The position numbers and the translations under genes were made by a program. Shown here piece after piece: positions 19,919 to 28,989 of a DNA stretch of 64,000 nt (its first letter is position 1; each line of letters starts with the position of its first letter). The notes beneath the pieces were generated by a model that saw nothing but the letters and a program-made list of their open reading frames with translations, did no database searches and had not been told where the DNA came from. The stretch comes from Paracoccaceae bacterium (GTDB taxonomy: Bacteria > Pseudomonadota > Alphaproteobacteria > Rhodobacterales > Rhodobacteraceae). The stretch is from assembly GCA_006226775.1 (NCBI GenBank), contig SBGD01000042.1, positions 1-64,000 on the forward strand, given 5' to 3'.

Positions 19919-21021
19919 TTCAAGACCGTAAGCTCCGTCGGAAAGGTGGTGAGAGAGACGCAGCCATCCTCGGTGACGAGGATGTCATCCTCGATCCGCA
20001 CGCCGAAATCGCCGATCCGGTAGAGCCCCGGCTCATTGGTAAAGACGCAGCCCGCGGGCAGGACCTGGTGGTTGCCGCGCATGATATAGGGGGCTTCGTG
20101 GACGTCGCGGCCCAGCCCGTGGCCGGTTTTGGTGCGAATGCGGTCGCCGTAGGGCGAGGCCTCGAGAACCCCGGTGACCGCATCGTCGATCTCATGCGCG
20201 GTTATCCCGGCGCGGGTGATCGCGTGCCCCTTGCGGTTGGCGCGCAGCACGGTGTCATAGACGTCGGCGGCCCGGTCGCTGGCATGATCCAGGAACACGG
20301 TGCGGGTGATATCGGCGGCAAACCCGTGCTTGCGGGCGCCGAAATCTATCAGCAGGGCGTCGCCGGCCTTGACGGCATAATCGGGCCGCGCCTTGGCGTG
20401 CGGGCGGGCCGATCCGTCGCCGGCGGCGACGATGGGGTGAAACGCCTGATCCTCGGCCCCATGGGCAAAGAGCGCCTGGATCAGCGCCTGCTCGATCTCG
20501 GTCTCGGTCTGGCCCAGCCGGACGCCGTCCAGGGTCTGGGCAAGCGCGCGCTCGGAGATCTCGATGGCGGCCCTGAGTGCTGCAATATCCTCGGGCGTCT
20601 TGACCATCCGCAGCCCGGAAATCGCCGCCTCGCCGTCGACGATGCGCAGATCGGGCTGCGCCTTTTTCAGCGCGTGATGCACGAAGACGCGCATGATCTG
20701 GCCTTCGACGGCCAGCGATCCGATCTTCAGATGCGCCGTCAGGGCGGCAAAGGCGGCGTCATAGCCATCCTGGTCGCGCCAGTCGAAGACAGCGCCCTCG
20801 AAGCCGACCAGATCCCAGCTCTGCAATTCCAGGTTGGGCACCAGGGCGGCGGGCGTGCCGGTCGCGGGGATCACGATCAGGAAGGGGCGTTCGTGGCTCA
20901 TGAAAGGATGAATGACCGCGCGGGTAAAGTTCGGCCCGGGCACCAGCGCCACCGCCTCCACCCCCAGATCGGTTGCGACAGCGGCGTAGGCGGCAAGCCG
21001 GGCGGAAAGCGGTTCGGTCAT
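19912..21021 (-). CDS. M24-family Xaa-Pro aminopeptidase/dipeptidase
   Basis: A 369-residue cytoplasmic metallopeptidase of the M24 (pita-bread) family. All five metal ligands can be seen in order: Asp in LIDFGARKHG and Asp in AADITRTVF, His in GHGLGRDVHEAPYI, Glu in FTNEPGLY and Glu in RIEDDILV. The N-terminal 140 residues form the creatinase/prolidase-type N-domain. The family removes N-terminal residues before proline or splits Xaa-Pro dipeptides; creatine-like substrates are an alternative. The ATG at 21021 was chosen because upstream frame sequence is non-coding-like. It is wedged between a binding-protein gene and its permease genes, which supports hydrolysis of the imported substrate. 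Confidence 0.9.
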   Translation of the reverse strand: MTEPLSARLAAYAAVATDLGVEAVALVPGPNFTRAVIHPFMSHERPFLIVIPATGTPAALVPNLELQSWDLVGFEGAVFDWRDQDGYDAAFAALTAHLKIGSLAVEGQIMRVFVHHALKKAQPDLRIVDGEAAISGLRMVKTPEDIAALRAAIEISERALAQTLDGVRLGQTETEIEQALIQALFAHGAEDQAFHPIVAAGDGSARPHAKARPDYAVKAGDALLIDFGARKHGFAADITRTVFLDHASDRAADVYDTVLRANRKGHAITRAGITAHEIDDAVTGVLEASPYGDRIRTKTGHGLGRDVHEAPYIMRGNHQVLPAGCVFTNEPGLYRIGDFGVRIEDDILVTEDGCVSLTTFPTELTVLKC

Positions 21022-21059
21022 TTCGGAAAGCCTTTGCGAAGGGCCGATGCGGACAAAGA

Positions 21060-21083
21060 AGCGGCGCCGATGGCGGCGCCGCT
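21060..21083 (-). terminator. Intercistronic hairpin after a binding-protein gene
   Basis: Perfect 9-bp stem AGCGGCGCC / GGCGCCGCT with a 6-base loop, followed on the minus strand by TTCTTTG. It lies between the binding-protein gene and the peptidase gene. Leaky terminators at this place are common and let the binding protein be made in excess over the membrane components. Confidence 0.5.
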
Positions 21084-21092
21084 CCGGGTTGG

Positions 21093-22682
21093 TTACTTCA
21101 GGCCCACCTGGTCGAAGATGTGGCCGCCCAGCGGATGCACGATATAGCCGTCCACCTCGGGGCGCATGGCCATGTAGACCACCGAATGCGCGATGGTCGC
21201 CCAGGGCGCCTGGTCCTTGAAGATGACCTGGGCCTCTTCGTAGAGCGGCTGGCGCTCTGCCTGCGTGCCCAGCACCTTGGCCTTCTGGATCAGGTCCTCG
21301 AACGGCTGGTGGCACCAGTTCGCCCGGTTCGAGTTCTCCAGCCCGTCGCAGCCCAGCAGCACGGCAAGGAAGTTGTCCGGGTCGCCATTGTCGCCGGTCC
21401 AGCCCAGCAGCACCGCGCCGTCGCGGTCCAGCGCGCGCGACCGCGACAGGTACTCGCCCCATTCATAGGACACGATCTCGACCTCGACGCCGATCTTGGC
21501 GAAATCCTCCTGCATCAGCTCGGCCATGCGCCGCGCATTGGGGTTGTAGGGACGCTGCACCGGCATCGCCCAGATCTTCATCTTCAGGTCGCTGACGCCC
21601 TCGGCCTCGAGCATCGCCCTGGCGCCTTCGGGATCGTAGGGATCGTCGACAACCGCATCGTTGTAGGACCACATGGTCGGCGGGATCGGGTTCTTGGCGA
21701 TCTGGCCCGAGCCCTGGAACACCACGTCGATGATGGCCTGCTTGTCGATCGCCATGTTCAGCGCCTTGCGGACCTTGGCATTGTCGTAGGGCGCCATCAG
21801 GGTGTTATAGGCCAGATAGCCGACGTTCAGGCCTTCCTGCTCCATCACCACGATGTCGGGATTGTCCTTCATCGCCTGGATATCCGCCGGGTTCGGATAG
21901 GCGGTGACATGGCATTCGCCCGCCTGCACCTTTTGATAGCGGACCGAGGCATCCGGCGTGATCGCGAAGATCAGCGCCTCGGCCTTGGCCTTGTCGCCCC
22001 AGTAGTCGTCATTGCGCAAATAGCGGATGACGGCGTCTTTCTGATAGGCTTGGAAGGTGAAGGGCCCGGTGCCGATCGGCGCCTGGTTCACCATTTCCGG
22101 TGTGCCGGCCTCCAGCATCGCGTCGGCATATTCCTTGGACACGATCGAGGCGAAATCCATCGCCATGTTCGCGATCATCGGCGCCTCGGGCCGGGTCAGG
22201 TTGAAGACGACCGTATACTCGTCAGGCGCCTCGATGCTTTCGATCAGGTCGGGCATCGACATGCCGCCGAAGTACTCCCAGGTGCCGCCCGAGACGGTGT
22301 AATAGGGATTGTCCTCGTTGCCCTGGCGGTCGAAGCTGAAGATCACGTCCTCGGCGTTGAAGTCGCGCGTCGGCGTGAACATGTCGTTGTTGTGAAACTT
22401 CACGCCCTTGCGCAGGTTGAAGGTGATGGTCTTGCCGTCTTCGGACACCTCCCAGCTTTCGGCCAGGCCCGGGATCACCTCGGTCGTGCCGACCTTGAAC
22501 TGGGTCAGGCGGTTGTAGATCGGGTGGCTGGAGGCATCGAAGGTGGTGCCCGAGGTGTAAAGCGCCGGGTCGAACCCTTCGGGCGAGCCTTCGGAGCAAT
22601 AGACCAGTGTCTGGGCTGATGCGGCCGTCGAGCACAGTGCCAGCGCCATGGCCCAGCTGGCGAGCTTCGGTTTGAACGTCAT
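21093..22682 (-). CDS. Family-5 extracellular solute-binding protein (SBP2, DppA-like)
   Basis: A 529-residue periplasmic binding protein with signal peptide (WAMALALCSTAASAQ, cleavage near ASAQTL). Sequences such as YCSEGSPEGFDPALYTSGTTFDASS and the hallmark TFNLRKGVKFH closely resemble DppA, the dipeptide-binding protein, including a Cys in the mature N-terminus. ATG at 22682 has GGGAGA about eight bases upstream. It is the first gene of the set SBP2, M24 peptidase and B-C-D-F, so it most probably feeds the second permease complex with dipeptides. Heme or delta-aminolevulinate binding is known for some DppA proteins and cannot be excluded. Confidence 0.93.
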   Translation of the reverse strand: MTFKPKLASWAMALALCSTAASAQTLVYCSEGSPEGFDPALYTSGTTFDASSHPIYNRLTQFKVGTTEVIPGLAESWEVSEDGKTITFNLRKGVKFHNNDMFTPTRDFNAEDVIFSFDRQGNEDNPYYTVSGGTWEYFGGMSMPDLIESIEAPDEYTVVFNLTRPEAPMIANMAMDFASIVSKEYADAMLEAGTPEMVNQAPIGTGPFTFQAYQKDAVIRYLRNDDYWGDKAKAEALIFAITPDASVRYQKVQAGECHVTAYPNPADIQAMKDNPDIVVMEQEGLNVGYLAYNTLMAPYDNAKVRKALNMAIDKQAIIDVVFQGSGQIAKNPIPPTMWSYNDAVVDDPYDPEGARAMLEAEGVSDLKMKIWAMPVQRPYNPNARRMAELMQEDFAKIGVEVEIVSYEWGEYLSRSRALDRDGAVLLGWTGDNGDPDNFLAVLLGCDGLENSNRANWCHQPFEDLIQKAKVLGTQAERQPLYEEAQVIFKDQAPWATIAHSVVYMAMRPEVDGYIVHPLGGHIFDQVGLK

Positions 22683-23077
22683 TTTTATTGTCTCCCTGTT
22701 GTGAGGACGGCTGAGTCCTCAAACGAATGGTAGCAGTTAAACAGCCTTTGTCGCCGCATACCAGAGCAGTTGTTTTCAGCCGCATTTTCCGGCCCCCCCG
22801 GGCGATTGCGCGGCCCGGGTCTCGCCGGTGCCGGGTGCGGGGGTGGCGTTTTCCGGGATGCGCCATCCCGGGTTGAACCTGCGAGGCGCGGGTATCCGGG
22901 CCGGGTTTCGCAGGGGGCGTTTCCTGGCCAATGGCGCGGAACGCATCCCGTCGTGAGAACGCCCGCCTCCCGGCCCCCGGCCCTGCCGAAATCCGCGGCT
23001 GCGCGCCCGCCAAGCGACAGGGCGCGCGCAGAGGGGCGGCCCGCCAGGACCGCCCCTTCACTCTTCCACGAACCCGA
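22683..23077. other. Intergenic region between two binding-protein genes
   Basis: 395 bases without a supportable gene. It carries the promoter region for the downstream SBP2 operon and, at its right end, the hairpin at 23032-23057 that follows the SBP3 gene. Confidence 0.7.
23032..23057 (-). terminator. Probable terminator of the SBP3 gene
   Basis: Inverted repeat AGGGGCGG / CCGCCCCT with a 10-base loop, 21 bases past the stop of the minus-strand gene at 23078. No strong U tract follows, so confidence is moderate. Confidence 0.45.
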
Positions 23078-24658
23078 TCAGTTCACCGTGAAGTTCTTCA
23101 CCTTCGGCTGGTCTTCCGGGTCGACCTCGATGCCGAATTTCTCGGCCATGCCCCAGTTCAGCACCTGGTGGTGGATCGGGATGTAGAGCGCTTCGTCCTG
23201 CACCACGCGCCAGATGTCGGCGATATCCTGGTTGCGGGCCTCGAGGTCGGTGTTCGAGGCCAGCGACTTGATCTTGGCGTCCAGCTCGTCGTTGTCATAG
23301 CCGGTGCCGTTCCAGGTGCCGATGTCGGATTCGCGGCCATGCACCAGGAAGTTGAAGATATACTCCGAATCGTAGGTCGGAACCCCCCAGCCCAGCATGT
23401 AGAAATCGGTCCCGCCTTCCGAGATCAGCGGGAAGTGCTGTGCCTTGGGCTTGGCGTCGAGGTTCACCTTCACGCCGATCTGGCCCAGCATCCCCACTGC
23501 CGCCTGGCAGATCGCCTCGTCGTTGATGTAGCGGTCGTTCGGGCAATCCAGCCGGATCGAGAAACCGTCGCCATAGCCCGCCTCTTCCATCAGCGCCTTG
23601 GCGCCCTCGATATCGGTGCTGCTTTCGGCGTCCATCTCTTCGGTCCAGCCGTTGACGAAGGGCGGCGCGATCATGCCCGCCGGGATCGACTGGCCGCGCA
23701 TCACCACCTGCTGGATGGCGTCGCGGTTGATCGCCATCGACATGGCCTTGCGCACGCGCACGTCGGCCAGCGGGTTCTTGCCCTCGACATTGTCGCTCTC
23801 GAGGTCATCGGCGCCCATGTTCATGCCGAAAAAGATCACCCGGTTCTGCGGCGCCTGCTTGACGGTCAGCCCGTCGGCATTCTTGACCCGCTCGAGATCC
23901 TGGACCGGCATGTCCTGCAGGAAATCCACCTCGCCCGAGAGCATCGCGGCCACACGAGTGGCGGCGTTCTGGATCGGGGTATAGACGATCTCGCTCACGT
24001 CCATGGGAAACTGGTCGCGGCCCCAGTAGTCGTCGTTGCGCACCATGACGGTCTTCACGTCAGGCTCGCGGCTTTGCAGCTTGTAGGGGCCGGTGCCATT
24101 GGCATTGGTGGTGGCATAGGTGATCTCGCCGCCCTCGAAATCCTGCACGTTGACGGTGTTGTTGGCCTCGGCCCAGTCCTTGTCGAGGATGAACAGGTTG
24201 GTGAGGTTCGACGGCAGGATCGGGTTCGGCCCGTCGGTGACCATCTCGACGGTGTGGTCGTCGACCGCGCGCACCTCCTTGATCGAATTGATCAGCTCCT
24301 TCATGTCGGAATTGGGCTGCATCGCGCGCTCGAAGCTGAAGACCACGTCCTCGGCGGTGAAATCGGCGCCATCGTGGAATTTCACCCCCTGGCGCAGGTT
24401 GAAGACCCAGACCTCGGGCTCGTCCTCCTTGGGCGCCCAGTCGGTGGCCAGCGCCGGCTCGAAGGCGCCGGTGATGTCGCGGATCACCAGCGGTTCGTAC
24501 ATCTGGTGGCGCACGGTATGGGACGGGCCTTCGTTCTGGGAATGAGGATCAAGCGTCAGCGCGTCGCCGGCCCGGGCCCAGCGCAGGGTCTCGGCCGAGA
24601 GCGGCACGGTGGTGGCCATCAAGGCCCCGATCACGGAAAGGGCGAAGGTCTTTTTCAT
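23078..24658 (-). CDS. Family-5 extracellular solute-binding protein (SBP3)
   Basis: A 526-residue periplasmic binding protein with a signal peptide (KKTFALSVIGALMATTVPLSAE). The family-5 hallmark VWVFNLRQGVKFHDGADFTAEDVVFSFE is clear. It is closely related to SBP1: both contain CPNDRY(L/I)NDExxCQA, TPIQNxAT and end in VTVN or FTVN. It is followed by a terminator and has no permease of its own adjacent, so it may be an alternative binding protein for one of the two importers. ATG at 24658 has AGGGA upstream. A divergent MttB-family methyltransferase gene begins 398 bases away, which suggests, without proving, that methylated amines or betaine-like compounds are substrates. Confidence 0.92.
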   Translation of the reverse strand: MKKTFALSVIGALMATTVPLSAETLRWARAGDALTLDPHSQNEGPSHTVRHQMYEPLVIRDITGAFEPALATDWAPKEDEPEVWVFNLRQGVKFHDGADFTAEDVVFSFERAMQPNSDMKELINSIKEVRAVDDHTVEMVTDGPNPILPSNLTNLFILDKDWAEANNTVNVQDFEGGEITYATTNANGTGPYKLQSREPDVKTVMVRNDDYWGRDQFPMDVSEIVYTPIQNAATRVAAMLSGEVDFLQDMPVQDLERVKNADGLTVKQAPQNRVIFFGMNMGADDLESDNVEGKNPLADVRVRKAMSMAINRDAIQQVVMRGQSIPAGMIAPPFVNGWTEEMDAESSTDIEGAKALMEEAGYGDGFSIRLDCPNDRYINDEAICQAAVGMLGQIGVKVNLDAKPKAQHFPLISEGGTDFYMLGWGVPTYDSEYIFNFLVHGRESDIGTWNGTGYDNDELDAKIKSLASNTDLEARNQDIADIWRVVQDEALYIPIHHQVLNWGMAEKFGIEVDPEDQPKVKNFTVN

Positions 24659-25056
24659 GGGGGTTCCCTGTTTCTTGTGTCTGTGTTGCGTCTCGTTGGA
24701 CATGGCCGCAGTCTTTGACACCGCCGCGCGAAAGACAAGGCCCCACTTTGCCGGGGCCGGCGGCACGTCGGGTCAGCGGGGCGCGGCCTTTGCGGGGCGG
24801 TGCGCGCCACCGGCGGGCTTTTTCGCCCCGCCCCGGCGTGGAATGTGCCGAAAACGACGCGATGTCGCGGATGGGCCAGATCTTTGCCCCCCGGCATCCC
24901 AAGCTCGGACAACCGCGAGGGAGGCGTGACGTGGCACACAGGCTCTGTCTCTATATCATCGCATGTCGCACCATCGGCGCTGCCCGCGGGCGCGCGGCGC
25001 GCGGACGGCCGGGAGCGGGTTGAACCCTGTCCCCCCTTTCCAGCCGGAGTTCCCCG
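24659..25056. other. Divergent promoter region between SBP3 and the MttB-family gene
   Basis: 398 bases between divergent genes with no supportable gene. It is very GC-rich with several GGCGCC-type short palindromes. I see no recognisable operator. Confidence 0.6.
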
Positions 25057-26604
25057 ATGACCGACCAGACCCCTGTCCGACAGGCCCGCACCGGCGGCCG
25101 CGCCGCGCGCCATGCCGCAAGAACCGCCAAGCTCGCCGAGCACCTGCGCCCGATCCGCCCCGGCATGACCGGCGGCACCTATCGCCCGCTGACCGAGGCC
25201 GGCATGGCGCGTATCCACCAGGCCGCGCTGCGCGCGCTGGCCGAGATCGGCCTGGCCGATGCGCCGCCCAGCGGCGTGGCGGCGCTGACCGCCGCCGGAG
25301 CGGTGCTGGGCGAGGATGGCCGGCTGCGCTTTTCCCCCGCGCTGATCGAGGACACGGTGGCGCGGGCCAACCGGTCGATCACGCTTTGCGGTCGCGATCC
25401 GCGCCACGACCTCGAACTCTCCGGCCAGCGCGTGCATTTCGGCACCGCCGGCGCGGCGGTCCACATGGTCGACGTGCATGGCCGCAACTACCGCGAAAGC
25501 ACCCTGCAGGACCTGCACGATGCCGCCCGAATTGCCGACACGCTGGACAACCTGCACTTCGTGCAGCGCCCGATGGTGGCGCGCGACATCGCCGATACCT
25601 TCGAGATGGACCTCAACACGCTATATGCCTGCGTCTCGGGCACGACCAAGCACATCGGCACCTCGTTCTTCGAGCCCGCCACCGTGCGCCCGGCACTGGA
25701 AATGCTGCACATGGTGGCGGGAGGCGAGGCGGCATGGCGCGCCCGGCCCTTCGTGTCGAACTCCAACTGCTTCGTCGTGCCGCCGATGAAATTCGCCACC
25801 GAAAGCTGCCTGGTGATGGAGGAGTGCATCCGCGGCGGCATGCCGGTGCTGCTGCTCTCGGCGGGACAGGCCGGGGCCACCGCCCCCGCCTCGATCGCAG
25901 GCGCCATCACCCAGGCGGTGGCGGAATGCCTGGCCGGGCTGGTCTATGTCAATGCGATCGCGCCGGGCCATCCGGCGATCTTCGGCACCTGGCCCTTCGT
26001 GTCGGACCTGCGCACCGGCGCGATGTCGGGCGGGTCGGGCGAACAGGCGCTGCTGACCGCGGGCTGCGCCCAGATGCACCAGTTCTACGACCTGCCCGGC
26101 GGCGCCGCGGCGGGGATCGCCGATGCCAAACTGCCCGACATGCAGGCGGGATGGGAGCAGATGTGCTCGAACGTCATGGCCGGGCTCTCGGGTCTCAACA
26201 TGGTCTACGAGGCGGCGGGGATGCATGCCTCGCTGCTGGGGTTCTGCCACGAGAGCCTGATCCTCGGCGACGACCTGATCGGCCAGGCGCTGCGCTGCAC
26301 CCGCGGCATCGAGGTCACCGAGGAGGCGGTCTCGGTCGAGGTGATCCGCGCCACCTGTCTTGGCGGGCCGGGGCATTACCTGGGCTCCGACCAGACGCTG
26401 GCGCTGATGCAGACCGACTACGCCTATCCGGCGCTGGGCGACCGGTCCTCGCCCAAGGAATGGGAGGAACGGCAGAAGCCCGATCTGCTGGCCCGCGCCA
26501 CGGCGCGCAAGGAGGCGATCCTGGCAAGCCGGGCGGCGGCGCGGCTGGAGGCATCGGTGGATGCGGAGATACGGGCAAGGTGGCCGATCCACTTGCCGGT
26601 GTGA
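25057..26604 (+). CDS. Trimethylamine methyltransferase (MttB) family protein
   Basis: A 515-residue cytoplasmic protein of the MttB family (TIM-barrel, corrinoid-dependent methyltransferases). The frame is uninterrupted, with no amber codon, so it belongs to the non-pyrrolysine branch, whose members include glycine-betaine methyltransferases (MtgB). Family features seen include the N-terminal motif IHQAALRALAEIGL (about residues 50-65), the barrel segments FGTAGAAVHMVD and LLLSAGQAGATAPASIAGA, and the C-terminal GPGHYLGSDQTLALM. The N-terminal 25 residues are arginine/alanine-rich and may be a later extension. ATG at 25057 follows TTCCCCG without a strong ribosome-binding site. No corrinoid protein gene is adjacent. 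It is divergent from a binding-protein gene of a peptide/amine-type importer. Confidence 0.88.
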   Translation: MTDQTPVRQARTGGRAARHAARTAKLAEHLRPIRPGMTGGTYRPLTEAGMARIHQAALRALAEIGLADAPPSGVAALTAAGAVLGEDGRLRFSPALIEDTVARANRSITLCGRDPRHDLELSGQRVHFGTAGAAVHMVDVHGRNYRESTLQDLHDAARIADTLDNLHFVQRPMVARDIADTFEMDLNTLYACVSGTTKHIGTSFFEPATVRPALEMLHMVAGGEAAWRARPFVSNSNCFVVPPMKFATESCLVMEECIRGGMPVLLLSAGQAGATAPASIAGAITQAVAECLAGLVYVNAIAPGHPAIFGTWPFVSDLRTGAMSGGSGEQALLTAGCAQMHQFYDLPGGAAAGIADAKLPDMQAGWEQMCSNVMAGLSGLNMVYEAAGMHASLLGFCHESLILGDDLIGQALRCTRGIEVTEEAVSVEVIRATCLGGPGHYLGSDQTLALMQTDYAYPALGDRSSPKEWEERQKPDLLARATARKEAILASRAAARLEASVDAEIRARWPIHLPV

Positions 26605-26624
26605 CGCTGACGTGAGATGTCGGA

Positions 26625-26641
26625 CCGGGGCTCTGCCCCGG
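26625..26641 (+). terminator. Probable terminator after the MttB-family gene
   Basis: Stem CCGGGGC / GCCCCGG with loop TCT, then ACCCCGGAGTTTG. It sits 20 bases past the stop codon. Confidence 0.5.
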
Positions 26642-26708
26642 ACCCCGGAGTTTGTCTGGCAAGATGAAGCGGGGGACGGGGGCGAGCGGGGTTTACCGGA
26701 GGCGCGTC

Positions 26709-27041
26709 ATGGCGGCTTACGTCTATCTTGTCATTGCGGTGGCCTTCGAGACCATCGGCACCTCGGCCTTGCAGGCCAGCCAGCAGTTCACCCGGTTCTG
26801 GCCTTCGGTGCTGGTGGTGGTGGGCTATGCGCTGGCCTTCTATTTCCTGGCGCTGGTGCTGCGGAGCATTCCGGTGGGGGTGGCCTATGCGCTCTGGTCG
26901 GGGCTGGGGATCCTCTTCATCGCGCTGATCGGGCTGGTGGTCTTTGGTCAGAAGCTCGACCTGGCGGCGCTTTTGGGCATGGGGCTGATCGTCGCGGGAA
27001 TCGCGGTGATCCAGTTGTTTTCCGGCACTGTCACGCATTAG
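26709..27041 (+). CDS. Small multidrug resistance (SMR) family exporter
   Basis: A 110-residue protein with four membrane segments, the standard SMR length. The essential Glu14 (AVAFETIGTSAL) that binds protons and cationic drugs in EmrE is at the same residue number, and Trp63 in AYALWSGLG is also conserved, as in EmrE. It should work as a dual-topology dimer that exchanges protons for quaternary-ammonium or guanidinium compounds. I chose ATG 26709 because GGAGG lies six bases upstream; an upstream in-frame start would add 19 unlikely residues. Its place next to an MttB-family gene may indicate export of quaternary amines, but that is inference. Confidence 0.93.
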   Translation: MAAYVYLVIAVAFETIGTSALQASQQFTRFWPSVLVVVGYALAFYFLALVLRSIPVGVAYALWSGLGILFIALIGLVVFGQKLDLAALLGMGLIVAGIAVIQLFSGTVTH

Positions 27042-27104
27042 GGGGTGGCGCTTTGGCGCCCCGGGCGTTAGGTCGCGCGCAACCCCGACCAAAAGGTAAT
27101 TTCG

Positions 27105-28922
27105 ATGGACCTTCGCAATATCGCGATCATCGCCCACGTCGACCATGGCAAGACCACGCTTGTCGACGAGCTTCTGAAACAATCCGGCGCTTTCCGCGCC
27201 AACCAAGCCGTCGAAGAACGCGCGATGGACAGCAACGACATCGAACGTGAACGCGGCATCACCATCTTTGCCAAGCCGACCTCGGTCGAATGGAAGAGCC
27301 ACCGGATCAATATCGTCGACACCCCCGGCCACGCCGATTTCGGCGGCGAGGTCGAGCGCATCCTGTCGATGGTCGACGGCGTGGTGCTGCTGGTGGATGC
27401 GGCCGAGGGGCCGATGCCGCAGACCAAGTTCGTCACCTCCAAGGCGCTGGCGCTGGGGCTGCGGCCGATCGTGGTGCTCAACAAGGTCGACAAGCCGGAT
27501 TCCGAGCCCGACCGGGCGCTGAACGAATGTTTCGATCTCTTCGCCTCGCTCGATGCCAATGACGACCAGCTGGATTTCCCGCATATGTATGCGAGCGGCA
27601 GAAACGGCTGGGCCGATCATGAGCTGGACGGGCCGCGCAAGGACCTCTCGGCGCTGTTCGACCTGATCGTCAACCACGTCCCTGCCCCGCGCCAGATCAA
27701 GCGCCAGGGCGAGGATTTCCGCATGCTGGCCACCACGCTGGGCGCCGATCCCTTTGTCGGGCGCATCCTGACCGGGCGGGTGGAATCGGGCAAGCTCAAG
27801 GTCGGCGCCACGGTGCAGGCGCTGAGCCGCATCGGCCAGAAGATCGAGCAGTTCCGCGTCACCAAGATCCAGGCCTTCCGCGGCCTCGGCCAGCAGGACA
27901 TCGAAGAGGCCCAGGCCGGCGACATCGTGTCGATCTCGGGCATGTCCAAGGCCACCGTGGCCGATACCATCTGCGCGCTGGCGGTCGAGGATGCGCTGGA
28001 CGCCCAGCCCATCGATCCGCCGACCATCACCGTGACCTTCGGCATCAACGATTCACCCCTGGCGGGCCGCGAAGGCAAGAAGGTGCAGTCCCGCGTCATC
28101 CGCGAGCGGCTGATGAAGGAGGCCGAGAGCAACGTCGCCATCAAGATCGCCGATACCCCGGGCGGCGAGGCCTTCGAGGTCTCAGGCCGCGGCGAATTGC
28201 AGATGGGCGTGCTGATCGAGAACATGCGGCGCGAGGGCTTTGAACTCAGCATCTCGCGCCCGCAGGTGATCATGAAGGAGATCGACGGCGTCACCATGGA
28301 GCCCATCGAGGAGGCCACCATCGACGTCGACGACGAGTATTCCGGCGTGGTGATCGAGAAGCTGACCGGCACCCGCAAGGCCGAACTGGCCGAGATGAAA
28401 CCGGCAGGTGCCGGCAAGACCCGGATCATCGCCCATGTGCCCTCGCGCGGGCTGATCGGCTATCACGGCGAGTTTCTGACCGACACCCGCGGCACCGGGG
28501 TTCTGAACCGCGTGTTCCACGGCTGGGCGCCGCACAAGGGGCCGATCCCGGGCCGTCGCGCCGGGGTGCTGATCTCGATGGAGAACGGCGAGGCGGTGGC
28601 CTATGCGTTGTGGAACCTCGAGGATCGCGGCCGGATGTTCATCGGCGCGCAGGCCAAGGTCTATACCGGCATGATCATCGGCGAGCATTCGCGCGAGAAC
28701 GACCTGGAAGTGAACCCGCTGAAGGGCAAGAAGCTGACCAACGTGCGCGCCTCCGGCACCGACGAGGCGGTGCGGCTGACCACGCCGATCACGCTCTCGC
28801 TGGAAGAGGCCATCGCCTATATCAACGACGACGAGCTGGTGGAGGTGACGCCGGCCTCGATCCGGCTGCGCAAGCGCTATCTCGATCCGCATGAGCGCAA
28901 GCGGATGTCGAAGACAAGCTGA
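27105..28922 (+). CDS. typA: Ribosome-associated GTPase TypA/BipA
   Basis: A 605-residue translational GTPase. G-domain motifs are complete: AHVDHGKTT (G1, about residues 12-20), ERERGITI (G2), DTPGHADF (G3), NKVDKPD (G4) and the later SGRNG region (G5). EF-G-like domains and the TypA-specific C-terminal domain (ALWNLEDRGRMFIGAQAKVYTGMIIGEH) follow. Length equals the family norm. It acts on the 70S ribosome and supports ribosome assembly and stress growth. AAAAGG lies upstream of the ATG. A rho-independent terminator follows five bases after the stop. Confidence 0.97.
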   Translation: MDLRNIAIIAHVDHGKTTLVDELLKQSGAFRANQAVEERAMDSNDIERERGITIFAKPTSVEWKSHRINIVDTPGHADFGGEVERILSMVDGVVLLVDAAEGPMPQTKFVTSKALALGLRPIVVLNKVDKPDSEPDRALNECFDLFASLDANDDQLDFPHMYASGRNGWADHELDGPRKDLSALFDLIVNHVPAPRQIKRQGEDFRMLATTLGADPFVGRILTGRVESGKLKVGATVQALSRIGQKIEQFRVTKIQAFRGLGQQDIEEAQAGDIVSISGMSKATVADTICALAVEDALDAQPIDPPTITVTFGINDSPLAGREGKKVQSRVIRERLMKEAESNVAIKIADTPGGEAFEVSGRGELQMGVLIENMRREGFELSISRPQVIMKEIDGVTMEPIEEATIDVDDEYSGVVIEKLTGTRKAELAEMKPAGAGKTRIIAHVPSRGLIGYHGEFLTDTRGTGVLNRVFHGWAPHKGPIPGRRAGVLISMENGEAVAYALWNLEDRGRMFIGAQAKVYTGMIIGEHSRENDLEVNPLKGKKLTNVRASGTDEAVRLTTPITLSLEEAIAYINDDELVEVTPASIRLRKRYLDPHERKRMSKTS

Positions 28923-28927
28923 TACGA

Positions 28928-28956
28928 AAAAGGCCGGGCAGATCGCCCGGCCTTTT
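28928..28956. terminator. Rho-independent terminator shared by typA and the DUF1330 gene
   Basis: 12-bp perfect stem AAAAGGCCGGGC / GCCCGGCCTTTT with loop AGATC. The A-run and T-run make it functional in both directions, fitting its position between convergent genes. Confidence 0.9.
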
Positions 28957-28989
28957 GATTTCCGGGGGGGCGTCAACCCGCCCTGCCCG

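Noticed and set aside
25057-26604. Pyrrolysine-containing trimethylamine methyltransferase
   Set aside because: The frame has no internal amber codon, and pyrrolysine genes are absent; it belongs to the non-pyrrolysine MttB branch.
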